Of a stretch of DNA of 64,000 nucleotides, positions 27,210 through 39,246 are shown piece after piece. The stretch's first letter is position 1, and every line of letters starts with the position of its first letter. The notes under the pieces were generated by a model. It worked only from the letters and a program-made list of their open reading frames with translations, was not told where the DNA came from and did not search any database. This DNA comes from Leuconostoc mesenteroides subsp. mesenteroides. GTDB lineage: Bacteria > Bacillota > Bacilli > Lactobacillales > Lactobacillaceae. The translations under genes were made by a program, and so were the position numbers. The stretch is from the NCBI GenBank assembly GCA_009676745.1, contig CP046062.1, forward strand, positions 335,001-399,000. The letters run 5' to 3'.

Positions 27210-28445
27210 TCAACCCTTTTTCTTCAAAGTCATTAATTTTGTTGGATCAATCTGTTTTCTAGGCTGAATTGGCGTACTTTTATAGTATTTCCAGGGTGCC
27301 TTTGGATCAAATTCTATGTCCGTTGTTATTGGGAAGCCATTTTTAAAACGAGTCAATAGCCATTTTTTTAATGGCTGGGGTACTCCTAATAAATCAAAAT
27401 CAGCTGGAGAAACAGCGTACCTAATAGACTTCTCATCATTCAATTTTACTTTCTGAACCCAATTTGGGTCAGCAATCAGCGCTCTGCCCATAGCCGCAAA
27501 GGTGACTCCTTCATCGAGTAATGACTCGACCTGCATAGGTTGTTTAATAAGTCCTGCTACCATTAATGGTACATCATTAGGTAAAACTTCCGTGTAATAA
27601 GCCGTTATTTTTTTGGCAGCTTTTGCATCACGAAAAGGTTTTTGAAAAGCATCCTTTAGTGACAAATGTAAATAGTCTATCGGTAGCGCAACCAACCTTT
27701 TTACAAAAGCTAATGAATCTGACAATGTGATGCCTGGGGTAGTTGATTCCTCTGGAGATTGCCTATACCCCATCAAAAATGGACGTTCCGCATACTTATC
27801 AATGGTGTCAGCGACTTTAGCGGTAACCGCTAATCCAAAACGCATTCTTTTTTCTAAAGTCCCACCCCAAATATCTTGGCGTCTATTACTTTCTGGTGAA
27901 AAGAACTGTTGTAATAAATACAAATTCGCACCATGCAATTCAACACCATCGAATCCAGCTAATATAGCTCGTTTTGTTGCTGCTGCGAAATCCTCAATGG
28001 TTTGCGAAATCTCTTCATGCTTAAGCTCACGAGGCGTTTCATGGTTACCGTGAGGGTAAGGTTGAGAAGAAGCTGAAACATTTTGTTTACCACGCAAAAT
28101 TGTTTGGTCTGACTGTCGACCAGCTGCAAATAGCTGCAGAATAGCCTTAGCGCCACCTGAATGAATTACACTAGCTAACTTCGACAATCCCGTGATTTTA
28201 TCGTCATCCGCAGCTGAAAGCCCTCCTTCCCAGCCTTTTCCGAGCTCATTAACGTACGCTGCTTCAACGATAATCATTCCTGGACCATTTGCCCGCATTT
28301 GATAGTATTTCAGTTCGTTATCTGATACACTACCATCTTCCAGAGAACTTTTTAGCGTAGTTGGTGCCATAACGACATGGTTACGGATTGTTATTTGTTT
28401 ATTTTTAAATGTATATGAATCTAAAAAATCGTAATTTATTTGCAT
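27210..28445 (-). CDS. NADH:flavin oxidoreductase, old yellow enzyme family
   Basis: A 411-aa FMN-dependent TIM-barrel oxidoreductase of the OYE family (YqiG / 2,4-dienoyl-CoA reductase-like). VVMAPTT near residue 25, the substrate-binding HGAN near 176, QQFFSPESNRRQDIWGGTLEKRMRF near 184-208, and MGRALIADPNW near 313 are typical. It would reduce activated C=C bonds; the natural substrate is unknown. There is no Shine-Dalgarno, and a perfect TATAAT (28452-28457) ends 6 nt before the ATG, so the mRNA is probably leaderless. It is monocistronic. Confidence 0.88.
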   Translation of the reverse strand: MQINYDFLDSYTFKNKQITIRNHVVMAPTTLKSSLEDGSVSDNELKYYQMRANGPGMIIVEAAYVNELGKGWEGGLSAADDDKITGLSKLASVIHSGGAKAILQLFAAGRQSDQTILRGKQNVSASSQPYPHGNHETPRELKHEEISQTIEDFAAATKRAILAGFDGVELHGANLYLLQQFFSPESNRRQDIWGGTLEKRMRFGLAVTAKVADTIDKYAERPFLMGYRQSPEESTTPGITLSDSLAFVKRLVALPIDYLHLSLKDAFQKPFRDAKAAKKITAYYTEVLPNDVPLMVAGLIKQPMQVESLLDEGVTFAAMGRALIADPNWVQKVKLNDEKSIRYAVSPADFDLLGVPQPLKKWLLTRFKNGFPITTDIEFDPKAPWKYYKSTPIQPRKQIDPTKLMTLKKKG

Positions 28446-28460
28446 AAATTTATTATAACG

Positions 28461-28492
28461 AAAAAAATCGCCAAGTGGCGATTTTCTTTTTT
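28461..28492 (-). terminator. Terminator of LysM protein gene
   Basis: AAAATCGCC/GGCGATTTT hairpin with T runs on both sides. Confidence 0.8.
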
Positions 28493-28505
28493 ATAAAACT
28501 AAATT

Positions 28506-29141
28506 TTAATACCAACCAGTAGAATTTGAATGTGACAAAGCATTCACAGCATTACCATAACGGGCTGAGATGTATGCCTTCATAGCATTTAATTGATCAT
28601 TGTAATCAGCACTGTTACCACCGTAAATAGAACGTGCTTGTGCAGATAATTGACCCAAGCCATAATATTGACCGTTAGTAGCATTAACATTTCCACTTGA
28701 TTCGCGTGCAATCAATGCATTCAAAGCATCTGTTTCTGATGATGACATTGTCGCTACAGGTTGTGCTTGTGTTGCAGGTTGTGCTGGCGCTGCAGGTTGT
28801 GCTGGCGCTGCAGGTTGTGCTGGCGCTGCAGGTTGTGCTGGCGCTGCAGGTTGTGCTGGCGCTGCAGGTTGTGCTGGCGCTGCAGGTTGTGCTGGCGCTG
28901 CAGTGTTATTATCTGTAGCAAAGCTCAAATGTTGGCCTGCAACGATCCAGTTAACATTTGAGATGTTGTTTTGAGCAGCAATTTTATCAACTGAAACATT
29001 GTACTTTGCTGAAATTTTATTTAATGTGTCACCTGATTGAACAACATAGTCTGTTGTATCGGCACTAGCATGGGCTCCTCCGAACGCTAAAGCACCGGCA
29101 ACACCGGCAGCGATTGTCAAAGTCTTCTTGATGTTAAACAT
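28506..29141 (-). CDS. Secreted LysM protein with transglycosylase-like C terminus
   Basis: A 211-aa cell-wall protein. A signal peptide (residues 1-27, cleavage after SADT or nearby ASA) precedes one LysM domain ([19 protein letters not shown] near 30-48). A low-complexity linker has seven identical AAPAQP units and one variant. The C-terminal domain (residues 138-211, [22 protein letters not shown]…) looks like the lysozyme-like tail of aggregation-promoting or resuscitation-type factors, with Glu in RESSG as possible catalytic residue. The ATG at 29141 fits the signal peptide; an upstream start at 29183 does not. Confidence 0.86.
   Translation of the reverse strand: MFNIKKTLTIAAGVAGALAFGGAHASADTTDYVVQSGDTLNKISAKYNVSVDKIAAQNNISNVNWIVAGQHLSFATDNNTAAPAQPAAPAQPAAPAQPAAPAQPAAPAQPAAPAQPAAPAQPATQAQPVATMSSSETDALNALIARESSGNVNATNGQYYGLGQLSAQARSIYGGNSADYNDQLNAMKAYISARYGNAVNALSHSNSTGWY
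28777..28902 (-). repeat. Seven perfect tandem 18-bp repeats
   Basis: GGTTGTGCTGGCGCTGCA on the plus strand repeated seven times without change inside the LysM gene, coding for AAPAQP. The perfect identity points to recent expansion by slippage. The linker length is likely to vary between strains. Confidence 0.95.
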
Positions 29142-29239
29142 ATATATTTGTACTCCTAAAGTTGTCTGTTCTAATTTAGACACACCAGAATTGGCACATC
29201 CATGTAATTAACTTACGAGTATTAGTTTAGTCGCTGAAT

Positions 29240-29268
29240 ATAATAGACAAACGTCCGGAACATATCAA
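29240..29268 (-). promoter_or_regulatory. Promoter of LysM protein gene
   Basis: On the minus strand TTGATA (29263-29268), a 17-bp spacer and TATTAT (29240-29245). The leader would be about 90 nt. Confidence 0.65.
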
Positions 29269-29344
29269 GAATATTACATACTATTATTTACTATACAATT
29301 ATATTCTACAATGTCTTATAACATTCTTAACATTTATATTCATT

Positions 29345-30850
29345 CTAATATATAACATTTAACTGTAGTTTAGGTGCCGCTGGTAAATCCCTATGTTGAC
29401 TAATATAAGATATAATCATGTCTTGAACTGACTGATCTCCTGACCAGATTGTTTCCGATTTCTCATATTCTGGGAAATCTCCACCACCCACTGCTCTGTA
29501 ATTATTCATGGCTACAGTAAATTCGTCAGTGTCTGCAATATCTCGACCATTATATTTAAATTCAGTAATACGCTTTCCAAATGGATGGTTAACATTAATC
29601 GTATATGTTAAACCATAAACTAAATCGTAGTTATAATGTTCAACCTTGGGACTTAACCAATCGGGGTTCACTGCTAATTGTCCATCGTGTATCACAAAAT
29701 AACGAGCAGTATGCTCCAAAGCTGATCGTAAATTTTTACCACTAACCCGCTTAACCACTAAGCTATTATCAAATGGATAATTTTGCAAAATTGATCGTAA
29801 TGTCATTTCCTGAGGTAAATATGCAGGATTATTATTCAGTCCCTGCAATGTTATTTGAGCACTCGAAGCCATTAACTGAACCTTTGCAACCAAACGTAAA
29901 AAATCATTGCCATATTGGGCTAGGTTAATTGGCTTTTCGATAGCTACAGGATTAGACAACCTAGCTAATGGCTGGTCTAACCATTCTTCTACTTTGTTAT
30001 TGATTGGTTGTAATACTGATTTCATATCAGCATTACTTTTTTCTCCTGCAGAATTTATTCGTGCTGAAAAATGCCACGCATTGTCAGTAAATTCTCCATC
30101 AATTTCAGCATAAGATGTCGCTTGATTACGTAATTGTAGCGTTAGGGTGTCATTAATATATTGTGGTTCAACTGCAGCATGTTGATGTGCTGTTAACAAA
30201 ATATCCAAATCCAATTTTTCAGTTAGTTGCCACGCAATGTTTTCTGTTGTATGACTCACTACCTTTCCAGTAGCTAAATCACGTTCAAAACCACCATGAT
30301 AAATGCCAATCACAATATCAGTTTTTTCTCTTAAATGTTCGATTGTTTTAATTGCTTTTATTAGCGGTGACTCAATTTTAACGCCCGCCAAGTGTGTAGG
30401 ATCTTCCCAAATATTAATATAGTCCGTGACTAGTCCGATCAGACCAACTTTTGTACCATCAGCTAATGTTTTGATTTGAGCAGGATACAACGAATTCCCC
30501 TGTTCATCAGTGACATTTTCTGCAATTACCGTGGCATTCAAATGTGATAATCTTTCCTTCAAAACATCAAAACCATCATTAAAATCGTGGTTTCCCAGCG
30601 TAACATAATCATAACCCGCCATGTTCATCATAGCTGAAACAACATCGTCTTCATCATTCTTTTTTAAATATTGCATAAGTGGTGATCCTTGATACATATC
30701 GCCACCGTCAATAATAAGCGTATTGCCATCTTTTTTGTAATTTTCAGCAACGTTGATTAGGCCCTGATTTTGTTCTGTCTTCTGGATATAGTCGGTTGGC
30801 CACAAATAACCATGTACATCAGAAGTATAGTATATTTTAAAATGTTTCAT
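29345..30850 (-). CDS. 5'-nucleotidase / 2',3'-cyclic phosphodiesterase-like, cytoplasmic
   Basis: A 501-aa metallophosphoesterase. Metal ligands appear in DVHG (residues 10-13), DGGDMYQGS near 47-55, GNHDFNDG near 85-92, and AHQH near 213-216 where the family usually has GHxH. The C-terminal 5'-nucleotidase domain includes YPFDNSLVVKRVSGKNL near 355-371. There is no signal peptide, so it acts inside the cell. It is the last gene of the phn-like import operon, 56 bp after the permease, and may dephosphorylate an imported compound or nucleotide. Substrate unknown. Confidence 0.85.
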   Translation of the reverse strand: MKHFKIYYTSDVHGYLWPTDYIQKTEQNQGLINVAENYKKDGNTLIIDGGDMYQGSPLMQYLKKNDEDDVVSAMMNMAGYDYVTLGNHDFNDGFDVLKERLSHLNATVIAENVTDEQGNSLYPAQIKTLADGTKVGLIGLVTDYINIWEDPTHLAGVKIESPLIKAIKTIEHLREKTDIVIGIYHGGFERDLATGKVVSHTTENIAWQLTEKLDLDILLTAHQHAAVEPQYINDTLTLQLRNQATSYAEIDGEFTDNAWHFSARINSAGEKSNADMKSVLQPINNKVEEWLDQPLARLSNPVAIEKPINLAQYGNDFLRLVAKVQLMASSAQITLQGLNNNPAYLPQEMTLRSILQNYPFDNSLVVKRVSGKNLRSALEHTARYFVIHDGQLAVNPDWLSPKVEHYNYDLVYGLTYTINVNHPFGKRITEFKYNGRDIADTDEFTVAMNNYRAVGGGDFPEYEKSETIWSGDQSVQDMIISYISQHRDLPAAPKLQLNVIY

Positions 30851-30906
30851 AAATAGCTGTCCTTTTTCAAAAAAAGTAGTACTGACTATATCAGTACTAC
30901 ATCAAG

Positions 30907-31716
30907 TTAACCATGTAATAAATATTGACGTAACTTATCAGATAGATATTCAATCACAAAAATTAAAATAAATAATCCAATAAGTATTGCACCGACTTTA
31001 TGCCATTCGTATCCGCTCATCGCAAAAATCATTGGTGCACCAATACCACCAGCACCGACTAATCCTAAAATAGTGGCTTCACGCAAGTTCATATCAAAAC
31101 GGTACGCTAAAATAGAAATAAAATCCGAGCTCAACTGGGGAAGCACACCATAACGAATTTTTTGGAAAAGTGTACTACCTGCTGCGTCTAATGATTCTAA
31201 AATACCTGAATCTAAATCTTCAATCGTCTCAATAAATAGCTTAGAAATCATACCAATAGAAACGACTGCTAAAGTCATTACACCAGCAAATGGGCCCGGA
31301 CCAGTTACTCTAATAAACATCAGACCATAGACCAATGAAGGTACTGTTCTGATGGCCATAATGATAAATCGTGTAATAACCACAATTGGCTTTGGAACAA
31401 TATTTGTAGCAGAAATAAATGATAATGGCACTGCAATAAACGCACCAACAATGGTACCTAAAAAGGCAATTGAAATAGTTTGTAATATTAGGTAAGCTAC
31501 ACCACTATCACCCCCACCAAATAACAGTGTAGTATCGGGTGTGATGATACCTTCCAGTATATTCCAACCTATGCTTAACCCTTTGGACGTTACATGCATT
31601 TGATTTAATGCTGAAGAAGACCAAATCAACATGGCCAATACAAGCACTGCTGCAGTAATATAGTACTTTGCTCTTTTGGGTTGTGTTAGTAGAACATCTT
31701 CTAGTTTCTTATTCAT
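30907..31716 (-). CDS. phnE: Phosphonate-type ABC permease PhnE, second copy
   Basis: A 269-aa ABC permease with about six transmembrane segments. The ABC-coupling EAA-like loop is ATILGLVGAGGIGAPMIFAM near 216-235. It is similar to, but distinct from, the permease 10 bp upstream. Two PhnE subunits per operon are common in Lactobacillales. With PhnC and PhnD it would import phosphonate, phosphite or a phosphate ester. No C-P lyase genes are seen, so phosphonate use is not implied. Confidence 0.88.
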   Translation of the reverse strand: MNKKLEDVLLTQPKRAKYYITAAVLVLAMLIWSSSALNQMHVTSKGLSIGWNILEGIITPDTTLLFGGGDSGVAYLILQTISIAFLGTIVGAFIAVPLSFISATNIVPKPIVVITRFIIMAIRTVPSLVYGLMFIRVTGPGPFAGVMTLAVVSIGMISKLFIETIEDLDSGILESLDAAGSTLFQKIRYGVLPQLSSDFISILAYRFDMNLREATILGLVGAGGIGAPMIFAMSGYEWHKVGAILIGLFILIFVIEYLSDKLRQYLLHG

Positions 31717-31726
31717 GTTGTTCTCC

Positions 31727-32548
31727 TCAACTCAAGTATTTTCTTAATTGTTGACTCAATGTTTCAATGAGAACAACTGCTGCAAATAGTGATACCAAAA
31801 TCATGCCAACACTTTGAAATTCACGCCAACCAATTTTTTGATTTAAAATCATACCAATACCACCAGCACCTACATACCCCAAAATTGCAGCATAACGAAC
31901 GTTCCCTTCAAAAGCAAATAGCGAAGTGGATAAGTATGTTGGCAATATTTGTGGGAAAATTGTTGTTACAAAAGCACGCGAAGGATTAGCACCAGTAGCA
32001 ATTAGTGCTTCGTAGGCGCCCATATTAACAGTTTCAATATACTCAAAAAGTTGCTTACCAACAAAAGACATACTGAATATAAAAATTGCTACAGTACCTG
32101 CAAATGTACCTAACCCGAAGATATATGTTGCAATTAATGCCGCAACGAGTGTTGGTAAAGTTCGCATAATGGTCAAAACAAAGCGAGCCACTAAATTAAT
32201 AACTCTACTATTTGTCACATTATTTGCAGATAAAATGGCTAAAGGTAAAGCACATAATGCACCAAAAAATGATCCAAAGAATGACATTTTTATTGTATCA
32301 AGTAATGGTTGCCATACTGACGGAAAGTATGACCACTTAGGTGGAAATAAGTCAGCAAAAACCATCCAAAATTGAGTAAAATTAGTAAATAATGTTGGTA
32401 AACTAAAACCAGTCACAACTATAGAAATAATCAGAACCACCAATAACAGCAATAGAATTAACGGTGCTCTCGTGAACTTTTGGTTAACTGTTTTACCATT
32501 AGCTAAAGTGAATTTTTTAGGTTTAAATAGTGTATCATACCACCTCAT
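31727..32548 (-). CDS. phnE: Phosphonate-type ABC permease PhnE, first copy
   Basis: A 273-aa ABC permease with a TM segment near 28-48, an ABC-coupling loop (YAAILGYVGAGGIGMILNQKI near 224-244) and LRTLPTLVAALIATYIF-like helices. The ATG at 32548 is chosen because GAAGGTGA lies 5 nt upstream, inside the phnC end; a GTG at 32563 lacks one. It overlaps phnC by 14 bp, so translation is probably coupled. It is partner of the second PhnE just downstream. Confidence 0.88.
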   Translation of the reverse strand: MRWYDTLFKPKKFTLANGKTVNQKFTRAPLILLLLLVVLIISIVVTGFSLPTLFTNFTQFWMVFADLFPPKWSYFPSVWQPLLDTIKMSFFGSFFGALCALPLAILSANNVTNSRVINLVARFVLTIMRTLPTLVAALIATYIFGLGTFAGTVAIFIFSMSFVGKQLFEYIETVNMGAYEALIATGANPSRAFVTTIFPQILPTYLSTSLFAFEGNVRYAAILGYVGAGGIGMILNQKIGWREFQSVGMILVSLFAAVVLIETLSQQLRKYLS

Positions 32549-33296
32549 TATTTTCACCTTCACTTTTTGTATAAATCTGATCTAATATTTCTTGCGTAAC
32601 GCCTGCTACTGGCCCGTCATAAACAACACGCCCAGCTTGAATGCCAATAATTCTTTGCGCATAATCTAAAGCTAGATCAACATGATGAATATTAATGAGA
32701 ACTGTTTGGCCTAATTCTTCGTTGATACGCTTGAAGTCATCCATTACTTCACGTGCTGTTACCGGGTCTAAAGCTGCTACTGGCTCATCAGCAAGTAGTA
32801 CCGAGGGATTTTGCGCTAATGTACGTGCCAACGAGACACGTTGTTGTTGCCCACCAGATAATTGGTCGGTCCTAACAAACGATTTGTCTAGCATTGAAAC
32901 ACGGTCCAATGCTTCTAAAGCGCGAATCTTATCTTCTTTGGAAAACAATCCCAAAGCAACTCGCCACATGGGCATATCTGGTACTAAAGAACTCATTACA
33001 TTTCGGATAACACTGATACGTGGTACCAGATTGTATGATTGAAAAATCATACCTACTTTACGACGAAAACGACGTAATTCCTTGCCTTTCAAGTGTGAAA
33101 TTTCTATATTGTCAACTGTCAACTTACCTTCAGTAATACTATTCAAACGATTAATTGTGCGAATAAAGGTTGACTTTCCAGCGCCAGACATACCAATAAT
33201 TCCAACAAATTCTCCGTCTTTAATCTCTAAATTAATATCTTGTAACCCCTTCACACCGTTGGGATAAACTTTTGAAACATGTTCAAATTTAATCAT
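32535..33296 (-). CDS. phnC: Phosphonate-type ABC ATP-binding protein PhnC
   Basis: A 253-aa ABC ATPase. Walker A GMSGAGKST is at residues 35-43, the Q-loop is MIFQSYNLVPR near 83, the signature LSGGQQQR is near 144, Walker B is VLLADEPVAALD near 164, and the switch His is in INIHHVD. It energises import by the two PhnE subunits at the membrane. It lies 84 bp after phnD, with a hairpin in the gap that may reduce its expression relative to the binding protein. Confidence 0.92.
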   Translation of the reverse strand: MIKFEHVSKVYPNGVKGLQDINLEIKDGEFVGIIGMSGAGKSTFIRTINRLNSITEGKLTVDNIEISHLKGKELRRFRRKVGMIFQSYNLVPRISVIRNVMSSLVPDMPMWRVALGLFSKEDKIRALEALDRVSMLDKSFVRTDQLSGGQQQRVSLARTLAQNPSVLLADEPVAALDPVTAREVMDDFKRINEELGQTVLINIHHVDLALDYAQRIIGIQAGRVVYDGPVAGVTQEILDQIYTKSEGENNEVV

Positions 33297-33351
33297 ATTT
33301 TTCTTCCTACAATAGTTTATGTATTGGCGCCTTTATTCGGCACCATAAGCA

Positions 33352-33379
33352 ATAAAAAGCAGCTATCCAGCCGCTTATC
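33352..33379 (-). terminator. Hairpin between phnD and phnC (attenuator-like)
   Basis: On the minus strand AAGCGGCT-GGAT-AGCTGCTT with one mismatch, then T5. It could terminate part of the transcripts or protect the phnD mRNA end. Confidence 0.5.
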
Positions 33380-33380
33380 A

Positions 33381-34424
33381 TTACTTTGTTGATTCTTTTA
33401 ATACCTTTTGTGCTTCACGTTCACCATCATAATTTGATGACTTTGCTTTGACATAACCTTCATGAGAGTAAATAGCAATCACTTTTTTACCTTCATCTGT
33501 CTTTGCTAATTTAATAAATGACTTTGACAAAGCGCTCTTAAAATCCTTTGTCATGATTTTAGATTTCTTTGAAACTGAAATTGTATCATTATAAATTGGC
33601 TGTGATACACCAATAACATTCGTTTCTGCCCAAATTGACTTATCTTGTTTATAATCTTTTGTCCAAGCATCAGTAAAGTCACGACGTGCATCTTCATAAA
33701 CTGGTAAAATATCAATCTGGCCTGAAGCAAGTCGAGCCATGCCTGAACCGTATGAATCGACCTGTACGGTATTTGACAAATCAGTTACTGTCTTCTTATA
33801 GTTCTTGTTCAACCATAATGATGGGTAAATATATCCAGCTGATGAAGTTGTTGATGACAGCCCCCATTTAGCTGAATTAACATCTTTCCAACTCAATTTT
33901 TTACCAGCATTAATTTTCTTTGCTAATTCTTGGCCTTTAGCTGATGGACCAGCAATAAATAATGAACGATAAGTTGATGCTTGTTTATCCGTTGCTTCAG
34001 TTGCTTTTCCATCATTCCATTTTTTTGCTGATGTGAAATCTTTATTCAATCCTGCTCTTGTTGCTGTAAGCAAAACTTCAGCACCATCGTCATACATGAC
34101 ATAAGTACCACCGGGGATAAATCCAATATCAGCAGTTCCTGATGATAAAGCTTCTCCAGCTGCTTCGTAACTTGTACCAACCTTGATATCAACACTTTTA
34201 ACATTGTATCCTTGTTTCTTTAACTGAGCTTTCAATAAACCTTTAAGTGGCTTAGTGGCAGTCACAATTTGATCTGGTTGCTTTGAAGGAACAAAGTAGA
34301 TCTTCAAATTATTAATTGTCTTGCTATCGGCATGAACATTCTTAATATTCAATGTTATCGATGCAATCAAAGCGATAGCTAAAAGCATTCCTAAACGAAC
34401 AACTTGCTTAGCAGTTTGTTTCAT
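33381..34424 (-). CDS. phnD: Phosphonate-type substrate-binding protein PhnD
   Basis: A 347-aa periplasmic-binding-protein-type receptor of the PhnD family. It has an N-terminal hydrophobic segment (residues 9-30), then LKIYFVPSKQPDQIVTATKPL near 40-60. The ligand region GTADIGFIPGGTYVMYDDGAEVL near 96-118 and the SSTTSSAGYIYPS stretch near 194-206 match the family. There is no lipobox Cys at the end of the signal segment (…NIKNVHADS), so it is not a standard lipoprotein. First gene of the phnDCEE-nucleotidase operon. Confidence 0.88.
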   Translation of the reverse strand: MKQTAKQVVRLGMLLAIALIASITLNIKNVHADSKTINNLKIYFVPSKQPDQIVTATKPLKGLLKAQLKKQGYNVKSVDIKVGTSYEAAGEALSSGTADIGFIPGGTYVMYDDGAEVLLTATRAGLNKDFTSAKKWNDGKATEATDKQASTYRSLFIAGPSAKGQELAKKINAGKKLSWKDVNSAKWGLSSTTSSAGYIYPSLWLNKNYKKTVTDLSNTVQVDSYGSGMARLASGQIDILPVYEDARRDFTDAWTKDYKQDKSIWAETNVIGVSQPIYNDTISVSKKSKIMTKDFKSALSKSFIKLAKTDEGKKVIAIYSHEGYVKAKSSNYDGEREAQKVLKESTK

Positions 34425-34620
34425 GATTCAGTTCTCCTGTTGCCAGTATTGGCCTCTCTCATTTTAGTAACAACTTGTTACTTAGTCCAGTCTACACAAA
34501 CAATATGATTCTCTTGTCAAAAATATGTAAAGAATTGATATTATTTGTCCATATACTACTTTACCAAAAAAATAGTCTTTTTCACTATTTTTTAATTAAG
34601 TATTTACTCATTTTTATAAA

Positions 34621-34676
34621 GAATGTTCGTTAATAACGAACATTCTACTAAAAACTGAATATAAAGCCGAACGTTT
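34621..34676. promoter_or_regulatory. Palindromic operator upstream of phnD, PurBox-like
   Basis: A perfect palindrome with arms GAATGTTCGTTA and TAACGAACATTC around one base (34621-34645). Each half contains AACGAACATT, one mismatch from the lactococcal PurR box AWWWCCGAACWWT. A third CCGAAC is at 34668-34673. Below it toward phnD lie a weak hairpin AAATAGT/ACTATTT (34566-34592) and TTGACA on the minus strand near 34515-34520. Regulation by PurR is inferred. The palindrome could alternatively be a weak hairpin. Confidence 0.4.
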
Positions 34677-34732
34677 GTGTTTAAATGAGAACACCATACC
34701 ACTGTCAAAATTTATAATTTATTGTTTATACA

Positions 34733-34767
34733 AAAAACTCTTGAGATAAATTATCTCAAGAGTTTTT
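34733..34767 (-). terminator. atp operon terminator
   Basis: Inverted repeat AAAAACTCTTGAGATAA/TTATCTCAAGAGTTTTT, directly after atpC. Confidence 0.85.
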
Positions 34768-34770
34768 ATT

Positions 34771-35214
34771 TTATTTACCCGACTTCAATGCAGCAACGTG
34801 AATTCGGTTGACGGCACGCATCAAAGCAATTCGTGCACGACGTAATTCAGCATCGTTATGATCATCTTGTGCATGAGCTAAACGTGCTTCTGCACGTTCC
34901 TTAGCGCTTTGAGCACGGGATACATCAATCACATCCGAAGTTTCAGCACTATCGGCTACAACTGTCAAAGTATTATTTGAAAACTCAGCAATACCACCAT
35001 TAACAGCCAATGATTCCTTATCATTACCACGCTTGACGATTAACTCATCAATTGTTAACGCTGCTAGTATTGGTACGTGTTTTGCCATAATACCAACTTG
35101 ACCACCTTGAGTGTTTACAACAGCGATATCAATACCACTTTCATTGTAAATTTCACCTACTGGTGTCACGATTTGAACAGTAATGCCTTTTGTTGCAGTT
35201 GTTTCATCTGCCAT
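34771..35214 (-). CDS. atpC: ATP synthase epsilon subunit
   Basis: A 147-aa F1 epsilon chain. The N-terminal beta-sandwich (VQIVTPVGEIYNESGIDIAVVNTQGGQVGIMAKHVPIL, residues 12-49) and C-terminal helical hairpin (SAKERAEARLAHAQDD…) are normal. It couples F1 rotation to the c-ring and can inhibit ATPase. Last gene of the operon, 17 bp after atpD. Confidence 0.96.
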   Translation of the reverse strand: MADETTATKGITVQIVTPVGEIYNESGIDIAVVNTQGGQVGIMAKHVPILAALTIDELIVKRGNDKESLAVNGGIAEFSNNTLTVVADSAETSDVIDVSRAQSAKERAEARLAHAQDDHNDAELRRARIALMRAVNRIHVAALKSGK

Positions 35215-35231
35215 ATGTCAATACCCCCTTA

Positions 35232-36721
<1,490 letters not shown>

Positions 36722-36793
36722 ATGATACCAAATACATTCCTACACAAAATAAATGTGCGTATTTTAAATATAGAGTGAATGGCATTAATTAGC

Positions 36794-37702
36794 TTATTCC
36801 AAAGCTGCCATACCACCAGTAATTTCAGTAATTTCAGTCGTAATTGCTGCCTGACGCGCACGGTTAAACTGTAATTCTAAACGACCAATAAGATCTTTCG
36901 CATTATCAGTTGCACCCTTCATCGCTGTAGATGAAGCTGCGTGCTCAGCCGTTTTTGCATCAAGCACTGCTTCATACACTAAACTTTGCGCAAACTGTGG
37001 CAAAACAACATTCAATACTGCAGTTGTATCCGGTTCGATTTCATAAGTTGCTTGAACGTCAAGTTCAGCTTTTTGCTCTTCTGTTCCGCCCATTGCATTC
37101 AGCGTGTCCCCAGTTAGTGGCAATAATTGCACATCCCTGTATTCACTAGTCAAACGGTTCACAAAATGGTTATAAACCACATGAAGTGCGTCAAACACTT
37201 CATTTTCATATAGACTTGTCACCGTTTTAACAACTGAACGAATTTCATTAAATGTTGGAACATCTGACACACCACGGTGCTCTAAAATAACCTCAAAGCC
37301 ACGTTTCTTATAAAAATCAGCACCATTACCACCAACAGCTAAAATCGTTGTGTTGCTTGTATCCAAATTCAGATTTTGCATTAAAACATTGGTTTGTTTA
37401 ATAACATTTGCATTATATGATCCAACTAACCCACGATCTGATGTAACCACCAAAATACCAGTTTTCTTAATTGGACGTTGTGCAATCAATGGAATATGAT
37501 CAGCATCTGCATTATCAAAGAGGTGAGCTGAAACCAAATGTTCAACAACTGCCTCTAAACGAGCTGCATATGCGCCATATCCTGCACTATATTTCTGAAT
37601 TTGACTTAATTTTGCCGTTGAGACCATTTGCATGGCACTCGTAATTTGACGTGTTTTTTTAGTGGATGAAATACGACGCTGAATATCTTGCAAAGAAGCC
37701 AT
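36794..37702 (-). CDS. atpG: ATP synthase gamma subunit
   Basis: A 302-aa central-stalk subunit. The N terminus [39 protein letters not shown] near 81-99, and the C-terminal helix with [19 protein letters not shown] are typical. It rotates inside the alpha3beta3 ring. It begins 14 bp after atpA. The 164-bp gap to atpD is unusually large for this operon. Confidence 0.97.
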   Translation of the reverse strand: MASLQDIQRRISSTKKTRQITSAMQMVSTAKLSQIQKYSAGYGAYAARLEAVVEHLVSAHLFDNADADHIPLIAQRPIKKTGILVVTSDRGLVGSYNANVIKQTNVLMQNLNLDTSNTTILAVGGNGADFYKKRGFEVILEHRGVSDVPTFNEIRSVVKTVTSLYENEVFDALHVVYNHFVNRLTSEYRDVQLLPLTGDTLNAMGGTEEQKAELDVQATYEIEPDTTAVLNVVLPQFAQSLVYEAVLDAKTAEHAASSTAMKGATDNAKDLIGRLELQFNRARQAAITTEITEITGGMAALE

Positions 37703-37716
37703 AGCAGCGCCTCCTT

Positions 37717-39243
<1,527 letters not shown>

Positions 39244-39246
39244 TCA

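Noticed and set aside
28755..28910. CRISPR-like array
   Set aside because: The 18-bp units are directly adjacent without spacers and are coding.
28697..28961. Plus-strand frames with Leu-Val or Cys-Trp repeats
   Set aside because: They are the reverse of the AAPAQP tandem repeat.
29345..34424. Phosphonate degradation locus
   Set aside because: Only the import genes and a nucleotidase are present; no C-P lyase or phosphonatase is seen.
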